64,000 nucleotides of DNA. Origin: VYFG01 sp965203365. Its GTDB lineage: Bacteria > Pseudomonadota > Gammaproteobacteria > Arenicellales > Poriferihabitantaceae. The DNA is taken from assembly GCA_965203365.1 (NCBI GenBank), contig OZ241878.1, positions 2,356,001 through 2,420,000 on the forward strand, written 5' to 3'. Of the stretch, positions 37,261 through 48,098 are shown in pieces. Under the pieces are notes generated by a model that saw only the letters and a list, made by a program, of their open reading frames with translations, was not told the DNA's origin and made no database searches. How positions within the stretch are numbered: the first letter of the stretch is position 1; each line of letters opens with the position of its first letter. The position numbers were made by a program, and so were the translations under genes.

Positions 37261-39369
37261 ATGCAGTTTCGGATCGCCGATACCTTTACCACCAGTCTCG
37301 CCAAGCTGAACCGGGACGAGCAAAAGGCGGTGAAAACCACCGCCTTCGATTTGCAAATGGACCCCAAGTCACCCGGTCTTTCGTTTCATCGGGTCGACCA
37401 CGCAAAAGACCGGAACTTTTGGTCCGTTCGGGTTAATCGGGATATCCGCTTGATTGTACATCGAACGGAATCCAGTCTCATGCTGGCCTATGTGGACCAT
37501 CATGATGACGCTTATCGATGGGCGGAAAGAAGACTGATTGAGGCGCACCCGAAAACCGGAGCGGCCCAGATTGTCGAGGTTCGCGAGACGGTTCGCGAGG
37601 TTGAGGTATCCCATTCCGTTCACCTCCAGAGGCCCGCTGATAGCCAGTCCAGTCCCAGACCCGCTCTCTTTGTCGGCATGCCGGATGACGAACTGCTGGG
37701 ATATGGCGTCCCTGATTCTTGGCTTGACAGCGTGCGGAGTGCCAACGAGGATACACTGCTGGATATTGCGGATCATCTCCCGACAGAAGCCGCTGAAGCC
37801 CTGTTGGTACTTGCAACTGGCGGTACACCAGAACTGCCAGTCCACACCAAGCCCGACTCCGACCCCTTTTCCCATCCCGATGCCCAACGTCGGTTTCGGT
37901 TGATGGAAAACCAGGACGAATTGAAACGGGCACTCGAACACCCCTGGGAAAAATGGACGGTCTTTCTGCACCCCTCCCAACGCCGAATCGTCGAGGGTCA
38001 TTTCAATGGTCCAGCGCGTGTGGCCGGTTCCGCCGGCACCGGAAAGACGATTGTGGCCCTGCATCGGGCGGTCCATTTGGCCAAGACGCACCCCGATGCA
38101 CGAGTTCTCCTTGCCACCTTTTCCGAGACGCTCGCCAACGCCCTTCAGGTTAAGCTGGGATACTTGATACCACACCAACCAAGCCTCGCGGAACGCTTGG
38201 AAGTCAATTCAATGAGCCATATTGGGCAGCGGCTTTATGAAGCCAATTTCGGCCCACTTCGTTTGGCCACCGAAGATGAGCTTCGAACACTAATCCACCA
38301 GATGGCCGATGAGACAGAAGGAAACGGTTTCAGTCCGAATTTCCTCTGGACCGAATGGCATCAGGTAGTGGATGCCTGGCAGTTGGAAAGCTGGGAGGAC
38401 TATCGGCATGTCCGGCGACTGGGGCGAAAAATTCGACTTCCAGAAGCCCAACGGGCCAAGCTCTGGGAGATTTTCGACGCCGTGCGGCAGAGCCTGGATC
38501 AGCGAGGACTGCTCACATCACCCGGCCTGTTCCGTCGTCTGGAACACCACTTTGCACAACATACGCATTCACCATATGATTATTATGTGATTGATGAAGC
38601 TCAGGACATCGGAGTGTCGGAACTGCGCTTTTTGTCCTCATTTGGGCGTCTTCGTACCGATAGCCTGTTCTTTGCTGGCGACCTCGGTCAACGGATTTTT
38701 CAATCCCCTTTTTCTTGGTGTGCGCTGGGGGTGGATGTGCGGGGACGATCGCACAGTCTTCGAGTCAATTATCGAACTTCGCATCAGATACGCCAAAAGG
38801 CTGACCGTCTTTTGCCATCGGAGTTGACTGATGTGGATGGGATCACCACCGGGCGAACTGGAACGGTTTCTGCGTTCAATGGCCCAGAACCCCACATCAT
38901 GATTTTCAAGTCCTTCGATGAGGAAACCACCGCTGTCGCCAACTGGCTTACCCAGCGAATTCAAAGTGGGATACAGCCTCGGGAAATGGCCGTGTTCGTT
39001 CGTTCGGAGGCAGAACTGCCCAGAGCCCAAGCGTCCATTCAACTGGCTGGATTATCGCAGAAGGGATTGGAACTGACATCAATTAGAGCTTCGGACCAAG
39101 TGACAGTGGGCACCATTCATATTGCCAAGGGTCTGGAATTTCGAGCGGTGGCCGTGATCGCATGCGACGATGACGTGCTGCCCCTGCAGTCTCGCATTGA
39201 GCAAAGTGCTGACCAAGGGGAGTTGGAGGATACGTACAATACAGAGCGACACTTGCTCTATGTGGCCTGTACCCGAGCCCGGGACTATCTCATTGTCACT
39301 GGAGTCGAACCGGCGTCGGAGTTTTTGGATGATCTGGATATTCCCAATGGAAAATTGACCAGGACTTAA
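37261..39369 (+). CDS. RelE-like domain fused to UvrD-like SF1 helicase
   Basis: The first 90 residues resemble RelE/ParE toxins (FRIADTFTTSLAKLNRDEQKAV, then WSVRVNRDIRLIVHRT and VDHHDDAYRWAERR). The helicase core follows with Walker A AGSAGTGKTIVALHRAV near residues 257-273, a DEAQ box in YYVIDEAQDIG, motif III/IV LRVNYRTSHQIRQKA, motif V GTIHIAKGLEFRAVAVI and motif VI HLLYVACTRARDYLIV. The 702-residue protein lies 19 bases after the DUF4276 gene. The toxin-like part may bind RNA or ribosomes, or may simply be a nucleic-acid binding fold; this is not decided by sequence. Confidence 0.85.
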   Translation: MQFRIADTFTTSLAKLNRDEQKAVKTTAFDLQMDPKSPGLSFHRVDHAKDRNFWSVRVNRDIRLIVHRTESSLMLAYVDHHDDAYRWAERRLIEAHPKTGAAQIVEVRETVREVEVSHSVHLQRPADSQSSPRPALFVGMPDDELLGYGVPDSWLDSVRSANEDTLLDIADHLPTEAAEALLVLATGGTPELPVHTKPDSDPFSHPDAQRRFRLMENQDELKRALEHPWEKWTVFLHPSQRRIVEGHFNGPARVAGSAGTGKTIVALHRAVHLAKTHPDARVLLATFSETLANALQVKLGYLIPHQPSLAERLEVNSMSHIGQRLYEANFGPLRLATEDELRTLIHQMADETEGNGFSPNFLWTEWHQVVDAWQLESWEDYRHVRRLGRKIRLPEAQRAKLWEIFDAVRQSLDQRGLLTSPGLFRRLEHHFAQHTHSPYDYYVIDEAQDIGVSELRFLSSFGRLRTDSLFFAGDLGQRIFQSPFSWCALGVDVRGRSHSLRVNYRTSHQIRQKADRLLPSELTDVDGITTGRTGTVSAFNGPEPHIMIFKSFDEETTAVANWLTQRIQSGIQPREMAVFVRSEAELPRAQASIQLAGLSQKGLELTSIRASDQVTVGTIHIAKGLEFRAVAVIACDDDVLPLQSRIEQSADQGELEDTYNTERHLLYVACTRARDYLIVTGVEPASEFLDDLDIPNGKLTRT

Positions 39370-40066
39370 CCAGGTCTTCGAGTCAAAAGTCAAAGTCACC
39401 ACTCACTCCTGATAGCGGTGGCCCCCGGAATACTGACTCCCACACTCGTATGGAAAGAAGGCGCCTGAAATCCTTCACCAAGCTCATGACGGAGGGTTTG
39501 AAACATAGGGAGGGTAAATCTCGATTCAATGACTGACCTTGTTCGGTCCTCCGGTGACTGCGGGAAACCCATAACCCCGTGACCGACTCTGTGGTCTGAA
39601 AAGCCAACGGGAAACTGGCAGTCAATGACCAATTGACATTCCACCAGGCAATAACGGTCGCCTCTTCATGGGTGAGTGATGACTTTCAGGGCCAATTGAA
39701 AAGAGGTGTCTTGATTCGGCAGTGCGCCAAACAGTCCGACAGAACTGCATTCGCGAGTCGTCGGGAGTGACGGCACCCCCTTGGGGATCGTCTCTGGAAT
39801 GACCGACCGGTTCAGGGAAAGGCACCATGTCGGCCCCAGACAAACCTGTCGGCCAAGGGTGCGCATCCTTGACAATGCAAGCCCCGGAGCCCTTGCTTTC
39901 CGCGATCTTTCGGCTCGGGGTAACACACTGCATCCCATAAGACATTTTATCCGGACTTCGGCTGAGCTCCGCCAACCTACCCGGATATTTCGACAGGACA
40001 GTCCCGACCGGTGATACAGACCCGATTGAATGTCTCCAGCCCCCGCCGCCGGGGATGGGAATGGCC
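39370..40066. other. Intergenic, no supported gene
   Basis: The stretch between the RelE-UvrD gene and the ATPase pseudogene shows only short, unconvincing frames. It may include the lost C-terminus of the pseudogene. Confidence 0.4.
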
Positions 40067-41447
40067 TCAGGCCGATTCGGCCCGCATTCCGAGCCAGTTC
40101 CGCTCCGCGCCCCCGAACCCCAAGGCCCCTCCAATGGTGCGAAACGCCCTGGACACCCGGCTCGCAGACCACGCCTCATCGCGAGCCAGTTCCCCCTGGT
40201 CATGCCACGCATAGGGCCCGCCCGCCAGACCGGCCTGAAGTGGCGCGGCGAACCCGGCGAAGTCCCGCTCGCCAAGCCGCCGAAAGAGCCCCTGGCCGTG
40301 GTCAACCGCCGCCCGAACACATCGAGTCCCCTCGGCCAGCAGACCATGATTCAGACCCCGACAGATCGCCAAATGGGGATAGTCCAGCGGGTAGAGAGTC
40401 TCCCCCCCATCCCAGGACTCATCGACCATCGTCAGATACCCGGCCTGGAACCGCAACGCGTCCCCCCCGATGTCGTTCCCGTCCAACGTCGACCCCCGCG
40501 GCTGGTCCGCCCGCCACCGCGCCAGGGCCATCGGACTGACCCCCCGCTCCATCAGTAGCCGGTCCAGGCAGGTCGGCGAGCCGGTCTCGACTCCCCAGGC
40601 TGGGAACGCTCTGTGGCGGAATAGCAGCAGCACGTCAACCGGGGGGGGGAGACCCGCTCTCCCCCTCGCCAATGGTAGCCGTGATACCCACGGCGAATCT
40701 CATTCCGGTCCAGACCCGACCACTCTGGCGCGAAAACGGCATCCAGATTCGGGTCAGTCGAGCCACAGACCGTGGCCAAGTTGGGATTCCGGCTGATGTC
40801 CTCCCGGTTGTTCCGCCCTGAGAACAGGGTGCCCTTCGACAACCGGCTCACTCCGGTGACGAAGACCAAGGGGGCCTGCGCCGCCCTGTTCTTGATAACC
40901 ATATAGCACCCGCTGGGTCATCACGGGGGCGAGAGCTTGATCCGGCTGCTCAATGACGGCCAGAATCGGCTTGTCGTACTCATCCACCCGCCTCCCCACG
41001 CTCGTTGGCCGGTTTGATGATGCAGCCGGTCCTGCCACTGCTCGGGGCCCGAGTCCGAGGGCGACGCCACCGTCAGGTCGGCATGGCGCTCAATGATCGT
41101 CAGTTGGTTGAGCACGCTGCGCTTGATCTCCGCTGGTTCGTGGCCGGTTCTCGCGCAACGGATTCGCACCCCGGGATAGGTGCCGACCAGTCACAGTGGT
41201 CGTGGATGTCCAGTCCCTGGAAGAGGTCCTGGTGGCCTTCGAACAGCGACTTCAGAGTATCCACCAACAGGCTCTTGCCGAACCGGCGCGGACGCGACAG
41301 GAAATAGTGCCGGCCTCGCTCCACCCGCTCGCGGATAAGGGGCATCTTGTCGACGTAGTGGCAGTCATCTTCTCGGAGAACCCGGCAGGACTGGAGGCCG
41401 ACAGGGAGCAGGCGACGTTTCAGGAGCTGGGATTCGGATAAGGTCAT
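40067..41447 (-). pseudogene. Frameshifted AAA-ATPase/PD-(D/E)xK protein (PF09820/PF08011 type)
   Basis: Read on the minus strand in three frames, the sequence follows the family order. It begins with LPVGLQSCRVLREDDCHYVDKMPLI and the P-loop region HYFLSRPRRFGKSLLVDTLKSLF (41447-41120). VDEYDKPILAVIEQPD follows (about 40990), then FVTGVSRLSKGTLFSGRNN (about 40870) and FRHRAFPAWGVETGSPTCL with FQAGYLTMVDE (40640-40430). Frame changes fall between these blocks, and the C-terminal nuclease motif is missing. The gene is dead. Its family is common in Chromatiales and related bacteria. Confidence 0.85.
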
Positions 41448-41453
41448 GGCCAC

Positions 41454-41916
41454 TTCTTCTGGTGCTCGATTTCTCGCCTCGACAAATAGTGATACTGTCC
41501 ACGGTTGCTGTTACGAAAAAAGCCTACTCCTCGGATCAATGATGATTCGACCCGGTGGAAGAGTATCTGTGGCGATAGTCCAGCGAACTAATAGATAGAC
41601 CGACGATCAGGTTGGGTTTGGCAGTCCATGGGGGGTGAATAGACAGGAAAGAAGGGGGCCCAGCCATGCTCCGGGGATGTGATGCATGCCCAAATGATTC
41701 TTCTCGCGTTGACGTGAATGGGGATTTTCAGTGTTCATATGATTTGACTGACGATACCCAACTACCGGTAGTCATTGGACCGCAAGGTATCGGCGAAGAC
41801 TACGGCAACCGTTCTGCCGGGATCCATCCCGGCTGTATTTTCCGGATAGGAGGAAATTTGATCTTTTCTCGGATATCAAGGTACAATTTTTCGTGTTCAT
41901 CACGGGACCGGTACGG
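41454..41916. other. Intergenic upstream of the lipoprotein-sorting gene
   Basis: No gene is supported. It should contain the promoter of the plus-strand gene that follows; the region is moderately AT-rich but I see no strong -35/-10 pair. Confidence 0.35.
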
Positions 41917-42786
41917 ATGACCCTCCACCACGAAGTCAACGACAAAAGGCATATCAGCCAAGATCAGGCAAGACGCTTTCCATACTCCCAGGGTGGGCTG
42001 TCAATGGTCATGGCGCTGGTGCTGACATGGCTGTCCTGGCCGGGCAACCCTGCCGTGGCCCAGGAAGAAACGCCGGAGGAAAAGGGTCTCAGGATTGCGC
42101 AAGAGACCAGCGCCCGCAACGAGGGCTTCGGTGATTATACGGCGAGCATGACCATGGTGCTACTGGACCGGCAGGGTCGGGAGAGTATTCGCCAGATGCG
42201 CTTCAAGGTGCTGGAGATGCCCGATGATGGTGACAGGAGCCTGTTTGTGTTCGACCAGCCGCGGGATGTACAGGGAACCGCCCTTCTGACCCATGCCCAC
42301 GTCAACACCCCGGACGATCAGTGGCTGTATCTGCCGGCCCTGAAACGGGTGAAGCGCATCAATGCGGCATCACGCTCGGGATCATTCATGGGAAGCGAGT
42401 TTTCCTACGAAGATATGAGTTCTGGGGAGGTGGAGGAATACACCTACAAATTTCTTCGTGAAGAGCCCTGCGGGGAGCTCGCCTGTACGGTGAGCGAGCA
42501 TATCCCCTCGGACAAGCGGTCCGGATACAGCCGCAAAGTCGTTTGGCAGGATACCGGCGAACTCAGGACTTGGAAGATGACGCTTTACGACCGTAAGGGT
42601 TCGCATCTCAAAACGCTCACCTTCAAGCACTATCAGCAGTACCTGGACCAGTACTGGCGGGCGGGAGAACAAACGATGGTGAATCATTCGAAGGGGCCAT
42701 CAACAACTTCCGGGACGAGCAGGGCGCGGGCGGCCTGGGCTGGACGGGCACGTTTATCCAGGTACTCGCCAACCAGACTGGCGTGA
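41917..42786 (+). CDS. Outer membrane lipoprotein-sorting protein (LolA-like), C-terminus replaced
   Basis: The product has a hydrophobic signal region MVMALVLTWLSWPGNPAVAQ ending near position 48. The body is typical of the periplasmic DUF1329-neighbour/LolA-like family: SMTMVLLDRQGRESIRQMR, DQPRDVQGTALLTH, DDQWLYLPALKRVKRI and GSFMGSEFSYEDM. After MVNHSKG (near 42690) the family ending is missing. The frame then reads low-complexity Arg/Ala sequence to 42786 because a different gene fragment begins there. ATG 42004, right at the hydrophobic stretch, is an alternative start. It is probably impaired or near-complete with an odd tail of about 30 residues. Confidence 0.8.
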   Translation: MTLHHEVNDKRHISQDQARRFPYSQGGLSMVMALVLTWLSWPGNPAVAQEETPEEKGLRIAQETSARNEGFGDYTASMTMVLLDRQGRESIRQMRFKVLEMPDDGDRSLFVFDQPRDVQGTALLTHAHVNTPDDQWLYLPALKRVKRINAASRSGSFMGSEFSYEDMSSGEVEEYTYKFLREEPCGELACTVSEHIPSDKRSGYSRKVVWQDTGELRTWKMTLYDRKGSHLKTLTFKHYQQYLDQYWRAGEQTMVNHSKGPSTTSGTSRARAAWAGRARLSRYSPTRLA

Positions 42787-42905
42787 ATGACCGTCCACCC
42801 CACCACGCGTATGGCACCTTCCACGCCCGGGTCGGTCGCCGCGTCCCCGACACCGGCCCCTACAGTTCGGTGCGGGGCACATTCGCCGCCAAGAAGACCG
42901 AGTAG
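42690..42905 (+). pseudogene. Orphan C-terminal fragment of a TbpB-like lipoprotein
   Basis: A frame distinct from the sorting protein reads EGAINNFRDEQGAGGLGWTG and ends with YGTFHARVG, then VRGTFAAKKTE and a stop at 42903-42905. Its order of elements (GxI-x-x-FR, then GxxxGTF, then GTF and a final Gly-Phe/Thr-Phe strand) parallels the end of the intact lipoprotein at 43421-45115, which lies on the opposite strand. There is no start codon or signal peptide, so it is a fragment. Confidence 0.55.
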
Positions 42906-43420
42906 GCGAGCCCGTCCGGCCGGGGAGGGCGGTTCCCCCCTCATCCCCGGCCGACCGGGGGCGAAATCCTCCCATCGGGTCCGGCCGCCCGGCCGATCAT
43001 GGGATCACGGACCCGGGGGATGACGCTCAGGCCGGGAGGGAACGGATCAGACGCTCGGGGGGAGCGGCTGTTGCCACGGCGCCAGTCGTTTCGTCGACGG
43101 ACCCCATGCCCTGGTAAAGACGGCAGTGAACCGATGGGTCGAGACGGGACCCGTGCCCTGATGGGGCCCACTTGTTTCTCCGTCCTCCGAACAACCGCCG
43201 GCCGCCCCCAGGGCGAAATGCGGCGGGCGGATGACCGGTGACCGACTCCCGGAATCCCGGGCATGACCCGCCAGACGGCGATTTCAGCCCCGCCAAAGAC
43301 CGGTCTCCTGCCGGCTGCCGGCCCCGCAGCCGGTCCTCCTGGCAACCCGTCAGGGAACCGCCGCCCTCCCCCATCCGGCCCCGTTCCGGGCCTCGGTCGA
43401 TGCCCCCCCGGGAACGCGGA
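42906..43420. other. Very GC-rich intergenic region
   Basis: Convergent gene ends flank this stretch. The frames that cross it are long only because of the high GC content. I see no supported gene. Confidence 0.5.
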
Positions 43421-45115
43421 CTACTGGGACGGCTTGTTCACGCCGAACCCGCCGACCATCCGGCCGAGGTTGTGGTATTCGGTGTAGAACGTCCCGACCG
43501 CCACATCCGGCAAGCCGTCCGTCGTGTCGCCGCCTTCGGCGAACGTCCCCTCCCACTGGCCGGAGGCATTCGCGACGGTTCCGTCCCTGGTCCACTTGGT
43601 GCCACCGCCCGCAATGGGCTGGTCGAAGCCCCCATCGGCGACGAACGGCTTCTTCAGCAGTTCGACCGACCAGGCCCGCGCAGTGCCCGCCGTGGCGCTG
43701 CCCAGGGCCCCCGTCCGAAACCCGCTGATCGTGCCCGTGACCGTGTTGGCGCTGAAGTCAGCCTCCAGCGTGGCGTCGGCCTCGAACCAGCCGGCGTGGC
43801 TGTCCGCGGCCACCGTGCTGTTGATGGCGTAGTAGCCACCCGCCCCGCCCGTGTACGTCGCCTGCCCCTGCAACGAGTCCCGCGTCAGGTTGGTGATTTC
43901 GCGCACGACCCCCCCGCCGGGATCCCTCACGGCATAGAACGCGCTCGCAGTCCAGGTCTTGTCGTCCCGGGTTCTGTGGATCCACCAGCCGTAGGTGCTG
44001 TAGCCCTCGTCCTGCAGCGGGGGGCCAGCCGTCGTCGGGGCGTCCGGATCGTCGGGCTTGAACTGCCACACCGCCTTGTTCTGGTTGAACGACGCCCCCG
44101 CCTTCTCCGCCCCGCCGAGCATGACGCCCAGCTTGTCCGCCGAATACTGGTCGGAGGTGAGCCGGGCCGCGCACACGTTTTCGCCGGAGGGCGTGCAGAT
44201 GAACTCCCCAGGCACCGCGTCGAAGAGGCCGCGGATCTTGACGGTGGTGTCGTCCCCCTGCAGGGGATAGACCTTCACCCCGGCCGTGTTGGTGCCAGCG
44301 GCGAAGCCAAAGCTCGCCGACCGCGCGATCACGCCGCCCTGACCCTCCGTCTCGGCCTCCGAGAGCAGCCCATTGGAGAAGTAATTGCCCCACTCGGCAT
44401 CATCCGAGAACTTCTTCCCCGGCTGGGGCTTGGGGTCCGCGATGTTCCCGTAGACATACGCCTCGTAGCGGCTGCCGTCGCTGGGCGCCTCGGCCGCCAC
44501 GTACCGCTTCCGCGTCCAGCCCTGTCGCTTCACGGCCGCCGTGTCGGGGTCGACCTTCATGCTCACATCCCCGTCACCCTTCTTCACCCTCAGGACCAGG
44601 GGCTTCTCAGTCGTCCAGTACACGCTCCGATTGCCTTCGCCGCCGTCTTGGGAAAATCCGGCCAAGCCGGTGTAGAGCCTCAGCGCGGCCGCCGCCTGCT
44701 GCTTCTCGGCGTCAGCCTTGGCCTTCGCAGCAGCCGCCGCGTCGGCGTCGGCCTTCGCCTTCGCCGCCACCGCCGCGGCCACCTCAGCCGTGTAGCCAGC
44801 AGAGTCCGCCGCCGTCACCCGCCCCCCGGTGTAGGTGGCCGTGCCATCGGCCTTGACCGTGACCGTGCAGCCATCGCCCCCCGCCGCACAGCGGTAGGTG
44901 ACCTCGCCGAGCGTCTTCGAGGCCCCGGCGGCGATCTCCAGCGTGCCGGCTTCCTTGTCGGCGCCCGCGGACACGGAAGACATGTCCACCATCATGGGAG
45001 CCGGCGGGGGCGGGGGGGGCTTCGGTTGCGCACTCCCGCCGCCGCAACCCGCCAGGGTCAGGGCCAGGATCACGGCGAGGAAGCAAGGGACGCAGCGGTT
45101 CGTTCGGGACATCAT
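43421..45115 (-). CDS. Surface lipoprotein with TbpB-like C-terminal barrel
   Basis: The 564-residue protein starts with a lipoprotein signal peptide ending in the lipobox LAGC (Cys near residue 24), followed by Gly/Ser and a Pro-rich linker. An Ala/Lys-rich probable coiled coil (about 100-145) comes next. The C-terminal third resembles the small beta-barrel of transferrin-binding protein B/factor H-binding type lipoproteins (GTISGFRTGALG, WEGTFAEGG, VAVGTFYTEY, final GGFGVNK). The start at 45115 (or 45112) has a GGAGGG site 6 bases upstream. Ligand is unknown. A long homopolymer lies just upstream. Confidence 0.75.
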   Translation of the reverse strand: MMSRTNRCVPCFLAVILALTLAGCGGGSAQPKPPPPPPAPMMVDMSSVSAGADKEAGTLEIAAGASKTLGEVTYRCAAGGDGCTVTVKADGTATYTGGRVTAADSAGYTAEVAAAVAAKAKADADAAAAAKAKADAEKQQAAAALRLYTGLAGFSQDGGEGNRSVYWTTEKPLVLRVKKGDGDVSMKVDPDTAAVKRQGWTRKRYVAAEAPSDGSRYEAYVYGNIADPKPQPGKKFSDDAEWGNYFSNGLLSEAETEGQGGVIARSASFGFAAGTNTAGVKVYPLQGDDTTVKIRGLFDAVPGEFICTPSGENVCAARLTSDQYSADKLGVMLGGAEKAGASFNQNKAVWQFKPDDPDAPTTAGPPLQDEGYSTYGWWIHRTRDDKTWTASAFYAVRDPGGGVVREITNLTRDSLQGQATYTGGAGGYYAINSTVAADSHAGWFEADATLEADFSANTVTGTISGFRTGALGSATAGTARAWSVELLKKPFVADGGFDQPIAGGGTKWTRDGTVANASGQWEGTFAEGGDTTDGLPDVAVGTFYTEYHNLGRMVGGFGVNKPSQ

Positions 45116-45167
45116 GACAAGCCCTCCGAGTCAAGGGGATGGACAAAGGCAAGAAGGATTGATCCTA

Positions 45168-45941
<774 letters not shown>

Positions 45942-46940
45942 TTAGGACAATGACTCCCAATGCAGATATGAGTTGATCCAGTTGGTGGCATCTTGCAACT
46001 TGTCGCATGTTTCAATGGGTATCCATTCACTGATACGGCCTGCAACTTCAGCGACTCGAAGAGAGACACGCAGACGATGCAGTAGATTTCCCATCATAAT
46101 GACATCATCTCGTAAACAACGATCGGGACGAGTGAAGGGGATCACATGATAGGCAATCATCCTCGTTGCAGGGGAGCGCTCAAACCACCGCATCGGAAAC
46201 CCATGTTCGACATGCAACCTGATCGACTTTTCCTTCCAGTTTTTCCCGGTCGATACCTGGGCCGCAGCGAGCAGGAATCCCGGCAGATCATCTTGATGTG
46301 GACGGTAAGCGAATATATCCACGGCGTCATCTTTCGGCGCAAGGGGCGCAGATGGATCCCTTCCGACCTTGCCGTCCTTTATTTTGGACCAGATTTCAGT
46401 CAATTTATCAATGAACCCTGAACCGTCTGGACGGGGAAAACCGAACGACCAGGCGGGCCCTTGAACCTCTGCAGCCATGGCCAGGGTAGCAAAATACTGG
46501 AAATACTCGCGTAGTTTCTTGATCTCTTGCTCGGTAGGATGTCTTTCTGAGTCCTGTAGCAATGGTGAAACGGCCCGAAGATTGGAGAGGATCAGGGATA
46601 CCAGGTAGGCTGATTGCCCAAAATCAAGGTTTTGCGTTACGAGAGAAATTGTGGCGCCGTGACGGTCCAATTCGAAGGGGTATACTTCCCGAAGCACTCG
46701 CTTCCTTGAAGAGATTCGAGCGACTGTTCCGTCGGCCACCTCCTCGCGCAACTCCATCTCTTCATTGACATCCCTGAACGGTTCATCCGCCGCGAGTTCC
46801 AATGCCTGGACAATGTCCGCACTGAAGGATTGGCCACATTTCGACAGCAATGCCTTTAATTCGAGGTAGTCTGCCGCGAGGTCAAAGTCCAGACTGTGAC
46901 CGTTGGAAAACTCATCGGTTGGAAAATATACTGCGGGCAC
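45942..46940 (-). CDS. Probable restriction-nuclease-fold protein
   Basis: The 332-residue protein is not a named family that I recognise. Near residues 200-240 it reads PKDDAVDIFAYRPHQDDLPG then LAAAQVSTGKNWKEKS, a D-x(n)-Q-x3-G-x-W layout seen in divergent PD-(D/E)xK nucleases. The N-terminal two thirds is helical with no other motif. It starts with GTG at 46940, six bases after the ParB-like gene stop. Coupling with a ParB-like protein and a nearby Dam-type methylase suggests a modification-linked defence role; this is inference. Confidence 0.65.
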   Translation of the reverse strand: MPAVYFPTDEFSNGHSLDFDLAADYLELKALLSKCGQSFSADIVQALELAADEPFRDVNEEMELREEVADGTVARISSRKRVLREVYPFELDRHGATISLVTQNLDFGQSAYLVSLILSNLRAVSPLLQDSERHPTEQEIKKLREYFQYFATLAMAAEVQGPAWSFGFPRPDGSGFIDKLTEIWSKIKDGKVGRDPSAPLAPKDDAVDIFAYRPHQDDLPGFLLAAAQVSTGKNWKEKSIRLHVEHGFPMRWFERSPATRMIAYHVIPFTRPDRCLRDDVIMMGNLLHRLRVSLRVAEVAGRISEWIPIETCDKLQDATNWINSYLHWESLS

Positions 46941-46946
46941 TATTCG

Positions 46947-48098
46947 TTACCCTTCACCAAACTCTTCAGCTTCCTCCACTTTTTTCTTCATGCGAATATG
47001 AAGTGAGCGGGCGGTTTCGGAAATTTCTGCAGCAATTTCCACTAGAGAATGGCTGTCGACCACATCAAAAGCATGCAGATTATGGGAAGCCACTCGTATT
47101 TCCCTGCGAGTATTCAGTAAGGCTTCAGTGAATTGCGTGCGAGTCGAACGAGTATCAGCATAGGCCTCCTGGAGCAAATCACCTGAACGCAACACGATCA
47201 GCCCTTGGGGGCTTGCAAGCACCTCACCAAGTTGCTTGATATCAGGATTCTGTGAATTCACCACCGGTTTGACATTGTCTTTTTTCGATCCGTATATCCA
47301 ACGCAATAACTCTTGCAGTTGCTCAAGCTTATTCGGTGGTACAGGGCTTATAGTCGGATCGTAGCTGGTCCAGGCAGAATCCAGGCCAAGAAACTCCATG
47401 TAGGGCGCACGCGAAAGTGCCGTGTAGAGGTGAGAAAAGCTAAATCGAGGGTTCATTCGATCATCCACTCGAAAGAGATTCTGATCTTCAGCCTGTTCAA
47501 GCACATAGATCGCATTGACCATACGCTTGATCGTATCGTGTCTGTCTCCAATACACTTCGCGATGGCTGCAAGCGATGTGTCCCCCTTGCGGTACCAGTC
47601 CGCTGCAAATTTGGCTTTGGCGTATGAATCCCATTTCGCCGCCCCATTGATATGCTTGAAACCAATAAATGAGCGCGCATTTTCCCGACTGGCAACCCGA
47701 TAGACCGAGACATGCTCAAGCGAGGCTCGATGTGAGGGCGGAAACTCTGGTAACGTGATTCGAAGTTTTGTCTCGCGGTAGATGCGTTCTGCGAGCTCTT
47801 GTTCTCGAAACAGCCGGATGGCCGCCAGTCGACGGTTGCCCTCAAGAACCGTGAGTGGAATGTCGTTACCATGAACAATTAGCGGTTCAATATCCAGGTA
47901 GCCGTTGGCCGCAATCGATTCCAACATCTCGGCAAGGTCTTCCGAACGATATAGCTGAGCGATGATCTCTTCTTTACTGAAACCCATATCGACGACCATC
48001 AGACGCGGGTTCAGGCGATCCAGGGCGAGCCAATCCACGGAAACGGAAGTCACCTTTCCGACAGCGACAGACTCAATTTGATTTTCTGCAGTGACCAT
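46947..48098 (-). CDS. ParB/sulfiredoxin-fold protein
   Basis: The 383-residue protein has an N-terminal ParB-like domain (about 15-110). It carries LALDRLNPRLM, the ESIAANGYLDIEPLIV segment and the box II-like LEGNRRLAAIRLF, which in ParB and its relatives binds nucleotide. A helix-turn-helix-like stretch follows (AAIAKCIGDRHDTIKRMVNAI, about 180-200). The C-terminus is charged and helical. It is not next to parA, so a chromosome-partition role is unlikely. Tight linkage to a putative nuclease gene suggests a ParB-fold regulator or NTPase. Confidence 0.82.
   Translation of the reverse strand: MVTAENQIESVAVGKVTSVSVDWLALDRLNPRLMVVDMGFSKEEIIAQLYRSEDLAEMLESIAANGYLDIEPLIVHGNDIPLTVLEGNRRLAAIRLFREQELAERIYRETKLRITLPEFPPSHRASLEHVSVYRVASRENARSFIGFKHINGAAKWDSYAKAKFAADWYRKGDTSLAAIAKCIGDRHDTIKRMVNAIYVLEQAEDQNLFRVDDRMNPRFSFSHLYTALSRAPYMEFLGLDSAWTSYDPTISPVPPNKLEQLQELLRWIYGSKKDNVKPVVNSQNPDIKQLGEVLASPQGLIVLRSGDLLQEAYADTRSTRTQFTEALLNTRREIRVASHNLHAFDVVDSHSLVEIAAEISETARSLHIRMKKKVEEAEEFGEG

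Noticed and set aside
46947..48098. ParB chromosome-partition protein
   Set aside because: There is no parA neighbour, the full ParB architecture is not matched, and it is coupled to a nuclease-like gene.
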